A DNA stretch of 64,000 bases from Dipteronia dyeriana (Eukaryota; Streptophyta; Magnoliopsida; Sapindales; Sapindaceae): positions 33,426,405 through 33,490,404 of the forward strand of contig CM065301.1 in assembly GCA_032871835.1 (NCBI GenBank). The letters run 5' to 3'. This document shows, piece by piece, positions 1 through 12,544 of the stretch. Each line of letters begins with the position of its first letter. The stretch's first letter is position 1. Made by a program: the position numbers and the translations under genes. A model generated the notes under the pieces. It was given only the letters and a program-made list of their open reading frames with translations. It had not been told where the DNA came from and made no database searches.

Positions 1-1950
<1,950 letters not shown>

Positions 1951-2467
1951 GGATTCATAAGATTGAAGCAGATAGCAGCATTTTTAATTTTTGTAATACT
2001 GCCAGAATTCAAAAGTGTGGCATATGTAGCATTACAGTTCTGATAAAAGCACATTTTGAGAGACGAGCAAAATGCACACGCGCGTCTATATCTATATAAT
2101 ATTGTTCATGTTTTTTTATAATTAATTAATATGTTTATAAAATTGAGCGTTGGCTATGAAAGCACCCTTATGTGTTGTACCATATAACACAACAAAAATG
2201 TATAAAATAAATAATAAAAAAATAATAAATGAGTGACAACTAATAAAAGCAATCGGTTTCAACCGGTTGCTCAAATAAAAAAAAATATTTTTATTATATA
2301 TTATATATATTTCATAATATAATTATTTTATATAAAATATTAATTAATAAAAAAATATTTTTTATAAAAAACTTAATGAAAAAATACATGAAAATTATTA
2401 ATTTATTATATTAAATAAATAAAATAAAATAAAGGTTTTAAAATTTTGAGTTTCGAAAAAAAATTCA
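1951..2467. other. 3' flank of the kinase gene, AT-rich
   Basis: About 500 bp holding the likely 3' UTR of the kinase gene and then very AT-rich DNA with many short poly-A and TAATAAA-like runs. No second gene or recognised element is seen here. Confidence 0.5.
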
Positions 2468-3080
2468 AGGTAGGTTGAACAAGTTTAACATTTAGATGAA
2501 CGTTAAACTTATTCAGTGAACAAGTCAACGAATACTTTCATGTACAAATTCAATGTAGGTTGAACAAGTTTTACGTTCAGATGAACGTTAAACTCGTTTA
2601 TGAACAAGTTGACGTAAATCTTTATAAACAAGTTCAGCATAGGTTGAACGAGTTTAACATTCAGATGAACGTTAAACTTGTTATGTGAACAAGTCAACGT
2701 AAATCTTCATGAGCATATTCAACGTAGGTTGAACGAGTTTATCGTTCATTTGATAATGTTAAACTCGTTCATTGAATAAGTCAACGTAAATCTTTATGAA
2801 CGAGTTTAACGTAGGTTGAACGAGTTTAACGTACAAATCAACGTTAAACTTATTCAATAAACAAGTTAACATAAACATTCATAAACAAGTTCAACGTAGG
2901 TTGAACGAGTTTAACGTAGGTTGAACGAGTTTAACGTTTATCTCAACCTCAAACTTTTTATGTGAACAAGTTAACGTAAATCTTGATGAACAAGTTCAAC
3001 GTAGGTTGTACAAGTTTAACATTTATCTCAACGTTAAACTTGTTCGGTGAACAAATTACCATAAACCTTCATGATCGATT
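2468..3080. repeat. Tandem repeat, about 84 bp x 7, each unit a hairpin
   Basis: Seven diverged units of about 84 bp run head to tail. Each has the order GTAGGTTGAACGAGTTTAACG, a short spacer, CAACGTTAAACTTGTTC, then GTGAACAAGTCAACGTAAATC. The two core halves (GAACGAGTTTAACGTT and AACGTTAAACTCGTTC) are reverse complements, so every unit can fold back. Unit six carries a small internal duplication of the GTAGGTTGAACGAGTTTAAC piece. Single fragments recur at about 5303-5335 and 5878-5925. Confidence 0.85.
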
Positions 3081-4010
3081 TAAGTAACAAGGGTCACGGT
3101 TAATTAATTGGATTGTCCAATTAATTGTGTTACGAAAGTGACACGTATTTATTCAGGAATTAATTGAATAATGAGATTATTAAATTAATAAATAATGATG
3201 ATTAAATAAATTAAATAATAAGATTATTTAATTATATCAGTAATCATTAAAAGAAGGGTGTTGATTGATATTTGATTTTAAATAGAATAAGATAATATGA
3301 TTATTTTATTTTATTAAATTAAATATTTAAAATTGAATTAAATTGTTTAAATTTAAAAATAAATATTTAGATATGAGGTATCATTTAAAAGATTTTAAAA
3401 TAAAAAATATCATCAATTTTTTCAAAAGTTAAATTAAAATATATATGAGATATATATTAGTTTTGAAAAAACCGATCTAACGTTATCAACTAAAACACAC
3501 GAAGACACACACATCGGTGCTTGCTCTGAATTGTGCAAGTGTGTGCGATTTTAAAGAGAGAATTTTTTGGTGTGTCATACACTAATATCAAAGAAAGAGA
3601 AAAATATTGTTAATATTTTTTTTTATTAGAATTGTTCTAGTTGGTTTTACTTGGAAGAAATAGTTTCTTTTTCTTTTCTCAATATCCTCCTAAGTTCCTG
3701 AGTACATGACGCGCCCATACACAGTCACCAGCCCCAGGAGATGGCAATGAAGATCAAGTGATTTGAACTAGGGGCATATCGTAAAGTGAAGAAGCCTTCA
3801 AACGTTTGTAAAATTATAATATTTACTTCTGATTATTGATTTCGATTTCCTGTGCATACATATATTTTATTACTTTAATAATATTGTATGTATGAGTTTC
3901 GAAAAATTACGATCCCAAGTTCATTGGTCACGGATCGTTTACGATCTGTATAAAACTTTTAAAACCTATTTCCGCTGCATGATCAGTGAGCGGGGGGGGG
4001 GGGTCTAACA
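3081..4010 (+). mobile_element. Ty1/copia-type LTR (left border uncertain)
   Basis: The right border is firm: the sequence ends in TCTAACA and is followed at once by a Met-initiator-tRNA-type primer-binding site. The left border is a guess, placed where the 84-bp repeat stops. The 3' part reads like a copia LTR tail (TTTCCGCTGCATGATC and a G-run just before the end). No second LTR of this family was seen in the window. Confidence 0.6.
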
Positions 4011-4731
4011 ATTGGTATCAGAGCATGTTTTTTTGGAATAAGAAATTGTTTTCGATGCTTCTGTATGTACGATTGTGTAGGCACTGTTTAAATTGACTAT
4101 ATGTTGTTTTTCTATGTATTATTAAATTTGTTAATTTACAAAAACATGATTGATCGTTAATTATATGGTACTATGGAATTAGGGTTCATGAGTTGTATAA
4201 TTAATTTTATTTTTACCAGTTTTTGTTATTTTTTTTTTATTAAATGTAATCGAACATGAAGACCTGGAAAAACACGAAGAACAGTATTTACGGAGACACT
4301 GTAGCACTGGTGCGTAACAAGCCTCTTTACTTGTTAATGCGTGGGTGATGCACTGGTCTGGCATACCCATGCATACCCGTGCACATTGATTTGCACAACA
4401 GGTTGTTGCGCGAGTGATGTGCGAGTGACGGACATCAACTTGCACGACTGTGTATGTTACCTTGCACAATGTTGTTGGTTGGTGTGCGATCAAGGTGTGT
4501 CTCGTTTGCAAGGTTCCGTTGGCAAGTTGCCTAGTGCGTTCCGCACGGATTTTCTGTTGCGGATTTATGAGTTGAATCGGTGCGACCTGAAGAGATTGGA
4601 AGATTTCTGAAGTTACAAGAAGACCAAGGAATGCCTTGGGGTATTTTTGTAATTTTGAATTCCAATTTTTCGTAGGTTAAATAATCCACAGTATTCGGTC
4701 AATTCATGTATGCTTTAAATAATCCAAATAT
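4011..4731 (+). mobile_element. Copia primer-binding site and untranslated leader remnant
   Basis: ATTGGTATCAGAGCATG at 4011-4027 matches the standard plant copia PBS, complementary to the 3' end of initiator tRNA-Met. Downstream lies a leader-like stretch (4200-4620) rich in GTGCGAGTG-type words, with no gag or pol that can be read. The element is truncated soon after. ORFs of 89-110 codons in this stretch show no known domain and are probably chance. Confidence 0.65.
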
Positions 4732-5010
4732 GTAGTATCATTAATTTCCACCTGCCATATTGGTTTATTTTGACAATGCTATCAACGGATGTTGTTGAAG
4801 CGAAGAGAAGCCGAATTAGTCATTAATATGATTGTAAATAGAAATCCTTTGGTCTCTTGAGTGGGTGGCAAGGTATTTTGTAGTTTGGTTTTCCTTAATG
4901 AATCTTTTTGTCTCAAAAATAAATAAATTCAATTAATGTATAAGTATTTGCACAATTAATAATAAAATTCAGAAAAATTAATTTTAATAAAATTCTAACA
5001 TTGTCGATAG
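4732..5010 (+). repeat. Dispersed repeat, copy 1
   Basis: It begins TAGTATCATTAATTTCCACC and matches the sequence starting at 6761 over several blocks: TTTCCACCT, ACAATGCTAT, CGGATGTT, GAAGCGAAG, CCGAATTAGTCA, TTGGTCTCTTGAGTG and CAATTAATG. The AT-rich tail with AAAATAAATAAA resembles the 3' end of a retroposon, but no coding part remains. Confidence 0.6.
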
Positions 5011-5935
5011 TTGATATAAAAATATTTTACCCTATCGTCAATATTTCCTCTCAATTTTCGAAAAATATCTACAGTACTAATATCAATATTTTCTCTCAAT
5101 TTAGTAACAAGTTTAAATAATGTTGATAATATGTGTACTAAATCATTAACCAATAATATATAAAAAAAACTCAGGAACTTCTAATGTAGGCAGTATTTAA
5201 CTAAGTATACACGGTCACTAAGTTGTATACTACCAAATGCTAAAATCAAGCAGCTCATCTGTATGGCACTCTCTGAATCCAATAGTTTATAAAATTGATG
5301 CTTCAACATATGTTCAACGAGTTTAACGTTCCTCTAAATTCATGTTTGTTACTTTCTATAGACTGAGAATGAACTATTTTCTGTCCAATCCCATGTTTGG
5401 TGAGTCCAAGCAACTTGGACTATATAATCACAAACTTATTTTTATTCGGTTAGAATATGATAGAATAAACTCCTCCAAATTAATTGGATTTTTTATCCCT
5501 TCACTAATTTATCATATCCTTTTTCTTTCACTCGTCCTCTCTCAACTCAAATTCTCTCACAGCTGGAGCCAATCTTCTCGTCTCACAAGTAATTTCACTT
5601 CTGTCATTTTGATGACTTAAAAATATTCTTAGATCGAGTGCTCCATAAATTTTCTCTATGATTCGGACCTTTAACTAGTTTTGATAGGAATGCACTACTT
5701 CAATTTAAAAGTGATAATATAATGAAGACAAACAATCCAATGTTACACTAAACACATGACACTTGTACATCACAATTCATCCAATCCAATCCCTTAACTT
5801 TCATCCAACCCTATCATTGACACCAAATGGCATAAATTAATTAATGTCAAATAAAATATGACCTATGCAACTCGAATGCATGTTGAACAAGTTTAACGTT
5901 CCTCTTAACGTTGAGCGAACAAGTCAAGCTAGATG
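5011..5935. other. AT-rich intergenic DNA with two stray satellite pieces
   Basis: No gene is recognised. Pieces of the 84-bp hairpin repeat occur near 5303-5335 (GTTCAACGAGTTTAACGTTC) and 5878-5925 (TTGAACAAGTTTAACGTTCC, then GAACAAGTCAAG). The rest is AT-rich with short ORFs lacking any domain. Confidence 0.5.
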
Positions 5936-6760
5936 GAAGATATTACAAAACCAAGGTAAAAGCGACCTTACCCTAAGTCGCCCCAAGGTCGCTATTACCC
6001 CCGAAATTTCCCAACCCGAGAGGAAAGCGACCTCAAGGCGACCACGTGTGTATAAAGGTAAGTGATCTCCAGGTCGTTCTTTCCCTAACCAATTTGTGGA
6101 ACGGTGCCATTTTTTGTCAAAAGCGACCTGAAAAAAGGGACATCCAAATCGCCTTGAAGTCGCACCTACGCGAAAATTGGGATACAAACCCTAGGTTGTG
6201 GAAAGCAGTTTCAAACACAAAACTTATCACAAAAAATGCTCTCAAACATTCCACAACGATTCTTCTTCATCTCCAAAGGTAATTCTAGTCAATTCTCCTA
6301 CATTTATGTTCAAATGATCGTATAGGGCATAGATTTCTCTACTTTCTTCGGTTTTATACTCTTGAGAAGATACATTGATAGTGACTTGGGGATTATTTGT
6401 TGAAAACACATGTTGTGGTCTATTTTGTTGATTAGAGTTGATTAGTGGGTAGTTCTAAGGGCGGTGCACTTTGTAGATTTATTATTACGACTTTGGTAAC
6501 AAATTTTAACAAATTTTTACCGTTGTTATGACTTTGGTAACAATTTTTTGATTTTTAAAATTTTCACTTGTAACATTTCATAAAAATACTTGACTTATAA
6601 ACTTATTGTAAATAGTCTGTTTACTAAATTAATAGGAAATTTAGTAAATATTTAATAATATATATCAACAATTAATTTGTAAAACATAAATACATTATTA
6701 TAATTTACTCATTATCATGTTAAAAAGTTTTGATTTTCCACCAACTTGTTAACCAACTAT
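5936..6760 (+). other. Transposon-head-like region with clustered GCGACC words
   Basis: Between about 5950 and 6165 the word GCGACCT/AGGTCGC and close variants occurs repeatedly in both orientations. Next comes a leader-like stretch with an ATG at 6238 and a plausible 5' splice site (CCAAAG/GTAATT, about 6278). From 6300 to 6760 the DNA is AT-rich with a repeated GTTATGACTTTGGTAACAA word (about 6480-6550). Clustered short words in both orientations next to a transcript start are typical of DNA-transposon subterminal regions. No transposase follows, so this is an inference. Confidence 0.35.
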
Positions 6761-7280
6761 TTAGTATCAATAATTTCCACCTACTAATTTGGTTTATGTT
6801 AACAATGCTATTATCACCGGATGTTACTGAAGCGAAGGGACACCGAATTAGTCAATATGATTTTAGAAAGAAATACATTGGTCTCTTGAGTGTGTGGATT
6901 GACATCCTCCATTTCCTTGAGTGTGTGAGTTTCCTTCCTATGTGTGAGTTTCCTTTCTATTTATTTACCTCGTATGTATATTTATAATGTTGCATAAAGT
7001 ATATTACCCTCGTAGGTCTATTTATAATGTTGCATAAAGTATATTATGAAGATTGCTCTTCCTAAAGCTTTTGTTTGCAAGAAGAGGCTAACTCTCTGTT
7101 GTTTCTCTAGCTCTAACTGATTGACAATATTTTATAGTATGATTTTCCTATGAATCGTTTTATCTGAAAAAAGAAGAAATAACCAATTAATGAATAAATA
7201 TTTACACAATAATATAATTCAAGAAAATTAATTTGAAAAAAATTATAACATTGTCTATACGTAAATTATTGATACTTGTA
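6761..7280 (+). repeat. Dispersed repeat, copy 2, with an internal insertion
   Basis: Homologous to 4732-5010 but longer: about 240 bp lies between the TTGGTCTCTTGAGTG block and the CAATTAATG block. The extra part holds a 39-bp direct tandem duplication (about 6968-7006 and 7007-7045; TATTTATAATGTTGCATAAA in each). No coding sequence is seen. Confidence 0.55.
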
Positions 7281-7723
7281 TTGATTTGATAAATAGGAAG
7301 AGTTTAACAAAATTCTCTATAGTAATTGGAACAAATAACCATTACACATCAAAACCAGGCAACATCAACAATTGATTCAATATTTTTCACTTTGACTAAT
7401 CCATCTTTAACTTTGAAGATGAGTGCCACTTTAGAGAATTGCCAGACAACCGTGAGAACAATCATCACTGAGGTATGCCATGCTACAACAGAGGATGACA
7501 ACTTGAATATCCATTCCAATCCTACTAAGCTATAATAAATTTATATTTATAATACACAAATGTAAGAAAATTATCAACATTAAAATTATATGAATCAATC
7601 AAAATAAAAATAAAATAAAATAAAATAAAATTTGAGTGCTAACACTACAAGAAAATTTTAGATTTACAACTAATATACCTTTAAGATTTTTATGAGGCAT
7701 TATGGTAGGACCGATCCACAATT
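7281..7723. other. AT-rich spacer
   Basis: A 69-codon ORF (7326-7535, +) lacks any recognised domain or neighbouring exon and is probably chance. An AAAATAAAAT run lies at about 7600-7630. Nothing else is seen. Confidence 0.4.
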
Positions 7724-9596
7724 CTGCTGGAATTATGCTTAATAGTAAGAGTGTAATAATGTATTTGACAATCTTTTCATATTAATAAAGTGATTTCTAG
7801 TTTAACAAATCTTATAGCATTTATAGTTTAATTATTATAATTATCAAAAGTAAATAAACATAAGGTCAAAAGACTATGAGAAAAGAAGAATTGTTCGTAA
7901 ATCTGGATATGTATGAGGTAGACACAATTCTTTAGTTAGTCTTGAACAACATTCACAACTTAAAGTTATAGATTCTTTTGCTAGCATTTGAGTGGGATCA
8001 AATGTGTTATGATAGTCTAAAATCATCAAAGTGTGGTGTCTTTGGGCAAACAAATCTAGTGCACTAGGTGCATTGAATAGGATCACAGTATCCAAAACCG
8101 TAAATGGATAAAAGTTTTCACTTGAAGACAACCAGATAGTATATCTAAATCCTGAGATAAATGATGGACTTATAGTTACAAGTGTTATCATTTGAGCCAT
8201 TAATGAGTACGATTATATAACATAGTCTATCCTCCATGGTTTGGTGGTATTCATTCATTAATCGATAGAGGACTTCATTTATAGTTATGGACATTGTGGC
8301 TCCATTTATTAATTGTAAGTAGAATACCATCATATAGATATTTTGAGGTATTAAATATTAAATCTTAACGTTAATTTTTCAATAGTGTCTATTGAAATAT
8401 GGCTTCTGGACAAGTGAAAATATCCAAGTTCAAAATGTGGTCATATGATTAAATATGTTAACTAGGAGAGCTATATGAGGTCTATGAGCTCTTGGAAATT
8501 ATTGGTATTCTTCATGAGGATACACTATCTCCATTAAGATTGTCTAGGGTACGAATGAGGAACATTAACTTATTATATCTTTGTTTCAAAGTTCAATTTT
8601 AGTTCTTTAGTGAAATAAACTAAAATTAAAAGATTGTAGCTAAGTGAATCATTTGTTGATTATGATTAAGTTATGTCTATTGGAGTTGAAATTTAGATAG
8701 TCTGTCAAGAACCCCAATTCACACGAACTTGCATGGATCACTTGATATATTCCACTGACCTATTTTTGGGTCTATTAAGAATTGTTTTTAAATTTCGAAA
8801 TCCAAAAGTTTTGGAGAAGTACGGTCATGTGTGATTAAGACATACGGAAACTCTTCAAAATACCTGGATTTGGCGGCCAAGGATGTGGGATTCTTTAGGC
8901 GGCCCTAATGTGGTGCGATTAGCATTCCATTAATACATTAAGAATATAATTTGCACATTTTAATTAAATGGATTTTTAAATTATATTAATGCATTAATTT
9001 AAGGCATGTGTACTTGTTTCTTTTTTAAAAAGATTGGGTTTAGTTCACATGTGGACTTTTTTGTTAAAGGCCAATGGATTTTAAAAAATAAAATAAAAAT
9101 TTGGCCCATGAATATGGCTTGGTCGGCAAGGCTTACATAATTGGCCTAAAATATTGTTTTTTATTTTATTATTTAATTAAATGAAAATTTATTTATTTAT
9201 TTATTTATTATTTAATTAATTAATTAAAAGTCAAAATCTTTTTTCAAATAGGAGAATGTCTCCTAGTGTCATACTATTGTTGGTAGTATGATAAGTATTA
9301 AATACTTTATTTGATAGGTAGACAAAAAAAATATATTTATCTAGTCAAATTGGAAAAAATTTGATATCTATCAAAACTCTGATTGACAATTAGTCAATTT
9401 AGGAAGTTTTTTGATAAAGTCACAATTTAATTTATAATCAATAATTAGTTATTGGATAAATACACTAATAAGTTGGAATATGAGTCTTGGTGTGAAAAAG
9501 AATTATTTTTTGAGTGAGGATTCTTTCTCACTAAGTAAATTTTCCTAGAGAGATGTTTCTTACCCACCAAGTAAATCTTCATTAGGAGTGGATTTA

Positions 9597-9662
<66 letters not shown>

Positions 9663-9942
9663 CTTGTGGAATTCGGCCAAGTCTAATGAAATCAATATAG
9701 AGATTTCGACCCAGCCTTATTGGAGTCTTGTGAGAAGTTTTTTTTTTATTTGCTTATTATAGTTAAAAAAGAAAAAAGAAAATAATTTCATCCAATCCAT
9801 TTTGTGTCGAATTCGGCCACACAAGGAGAAAAAAGGGAACGTTTTATTTTCGATAGTGCATTAGTATCCTTTACATCAAAATGGTTTCATGTAGAAAAAT
9901 CGAATCGGGTTCTCACGAGTTTCAATCAAATAGATTGATAAT
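7724..9942 (+). mobile_element. Long copia LTR, 3' end missing, opposite to the 20-37 kb copies
   Basis: It reads TGCTGGAATTATGCTTAATAG onward and matches the reverse complement of the LTRs at 20500-22673 and 34563-36696. Shared blocks include AAGACTATGAGAAAAGAAG, the AGACACAATTCTTTA word, GAGGATACACT, AGATTGTCTAGGGTA and CGAGTTTCAATCAAAT. The homology stops at about 9942, where the MULE region begins, so roughly the last 350-400 bp of the LTR are gone. It carries an extra stretch of about 200 bp near 8780-8990 and a (TA)n run that the other copies lack. Confidence 0.8.
9600..9659. repeat. (TA)n microsatellite
   Basis: About 30 uninterrupted TA units inside the LTR copy. Confidence 0.97.
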
Positions 9943-9962
9943 CTTCATGCGGAAACAACCAG

Positions 9963-12326
9963 TTGTTCACAGAAAGAAGTGAGATTGACGGTAGGGAAAA
10001 CCTGTGTTGTGTCCCACCAGAAGTAGCCGACCACGGTGAATTAGTCGGACCTCAATTCGACGATGTGTTTGGATGTCAAATTGAGATGAATGATGGGCAG
10101 TTCAGCCATCATTATAATGACTTCTACAATGACATGAACAATAAGTAGAACAGTGAACTGATTGTTGGGCTGACACAACAGATGGATGATAAGGGAAATT
10201 TGCATCTGGTTGATAATGTAGCTAACAATAAGGAAGAGGAAGAGGCTGTTGAACTGGAAAGACGTGCAAGACATGTATTAGTTACAGTGCAACAGATATA
10301 GCTGAGACTTTCGAGGTCCGGCCTCATTTAACACCATTTGTTTCTGATAATGTCACAACGTGGGTTATTCCAAGAGCAGAATCATACTCGTTTGGTATAG
10401 GTGGAAGCAGGAACTCGGTTGAAGAAGAACATACAAGCATGATATATAAAAGGCAATTTTTTCCTACCAAAAAGGATTTGAAGAGACTAGTTGGACATTT
10501 TGCAATGCGTCAGAACTTTGAGTGAAAGGTGAAAAGGTCGAATAAGACAATGTTACATTTGGTTTGTTTGATGGACAACTGTACGTGGAAATTAAGAGCA
10601 GTTAGGAGAGATGAAATGGCATACTTCCAAGTAAGAAGTTTTGTGAACGAACACACATGTCCTTTGGAGGAGATTCACCACCATCACCGACAAGCTAGTG
10701 CAGTCATAATTGGAGAAGTGGTTACACCTAGACTTCAACAACAAGATGGTCGACTAATGCTTCCGAAGGACATAATCACCGACATGAAAATAATGTATGG
10801 CATCCAAATCTTGTACAGTAAGGCACATCAAGCCCTGCAATAAGTGTTGTCACTGACCTATGGAACACATGAGGAAACCTTCAAACTACTGCCATCATTT
10901 GGTTACGTGTTAGAGCAACAAAATCCTGGCACAATAACTGACTTACAGTATGACGAAGATGGTACATTTCTCTATTTTTGTATGTAGTTGGGTGCCTCAC
11001 TCAGTGGATTCCGGAAGTGTATGTGTCCAGTTATTGCAGTAGATGGTACCCACTTAAAGGGATGATTCGGGGGTACAATGTTTGTTGCAAATGCACAAGA
11101 TGGGAACGAAGAAGTGTATCCAATTGCTTTTGGGTACGGTGACTCAGAAAACAACCTTTCATGGGAGTGGTTTTTGGATTGCTTGAAGGGTGCCTTAGGC
11201 CATATTGATGATCTAGTTTTCATTTCTGATCGACATGCAAGCATTGAAGCTGAGATTTCTAAAGTTTTCCCTGATGTAACCCATACGATATGTTGCTGAC
11301 ACTATTCTGAAAATGTCAAGAAGCGGTTTCATAGAATGGATGTAGCAACCATAATGGATAAAGCAACTAGATCGTACACTGAGTTGAAATATAATTGCCA
11401 CATGGAATAGTTCTTAACCTGCACCAGAATGCATTCAATTACGCCATTGAAGATGGTGCACACAAGTGGTACTGTGTACATTGTCCGGAAAGAAGGTATA
11501 GGGCCATGACAATAAATGTTGTTGAATGCATAAACTCATGCCTCAAATTCGCACTGCAACTTCCCATGCTGACACTGGCAGAGTTCATTAGGAATATGTT
11601 ACAGAGGTTGTTTCATGATCGCCATCGTGCTGCACAGTCCATGCGTCATCAGTTGACCGACACAGTACATCTTATAATCCTCAAACTTGTTGACAAGTGT
11701 GGTTAAATGTCTGTCAATCCAGTTGACTAGAACATATTCTCTGTGAAACAGTCTAGCAAACAATGGACTGTTGACTTAGCCCGGAAGACATGCACGTGCA
11801 ACAAATTTCAAATGGACATGTTTCCATGTTCGCACTTGCTTGTAGCAGCAAGGTATATTACTTTGATTTTCTATCTATCTGGTTGTTGCAAATGAGTTTG
11901 ACACCTAATTTTTAATGTTCATGCAGGGACCGAAACTTGGATTTCACTACTTTGTATGCGGACTACTACAAGAGACAAACACTAAATGATGCGTACTCGA
12001 TTCCTAATATTTATGTTGGCCATCCTTCTTCCTGGGTGGTGCCAGCCGATATCGCCGAGATGGTGGTCTTGAATCCATTGTCCAGAAGACAAGCTGGACG
12101 ACCGAGAGGTAAAAGATATGTCTTGTCTTCGGAGAGGACAACCACGCAATCGTGTAGAAGATGCAGACAATCAGGTCATAATAGCAGGAGGTGTTCTAAC
12201 CCACCTTTTATTAATAATGGTCCGAGTAGAGTTATTCCTCAGGAATATCGGCGCAAGTGTAGCATCTGCCATTCAGTTGGACACAACAAACAGACGTGCC
12301 CTGAAAAGAACTGTACCGAAGTATGA
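9963..12326 (+). pseudogene. MULE (MuDR-type) transposase, decayed
   Basis: Encoded the DDE transposase of a Mutator-like element. Readable pieces, in order: an acidic N-terminal stretch (9963-10300); the MuDR DNA-binding-type region around MKRSNKTMLHLVCLMDNC with NEHTCPLEE (10529-10690); the first catalytic Asp in VIAVDGTHLKG (about 11030-11060); a block with YPIAFGYGDSENNLSWEWF; the second catalytic Asp in FISDRHASIE (11217-11250); a SWIM zinc finger CTCNKFQMDMFPCSH (about 11790-11835); and two zinc knuckles, CRRCRQSGHNSRRC and CSICHSVGHNKQTC (12152-12300). Several in-frame stops and at least one frameshift (about 11395) make it non-functional. A short intron (about 11851-11927) sits after the SWIM motif. 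The MuDR N-terminal domain is missing upstream, where the LTR fragment ends abruptly. Confidence 0.9.
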
Positions 12327-12544
12327 ATTGACGCTGATAAGTGGATGCCATTGTCATTAGTTGCACTTGTACGACTTGTATGTCAATACCATTTTAATTT
12401 GAAATGTGCCTCATATGTTTAGGTTTTCTTGTAATTACAGGTATGTATGCAATGCAATAATGCGAAAATTTTAAATAATTATGTCAATGAACTAAATGAT
12501 TAATTTTATTAAAATAAATGTGATGTACAATAACTATATCCGGA

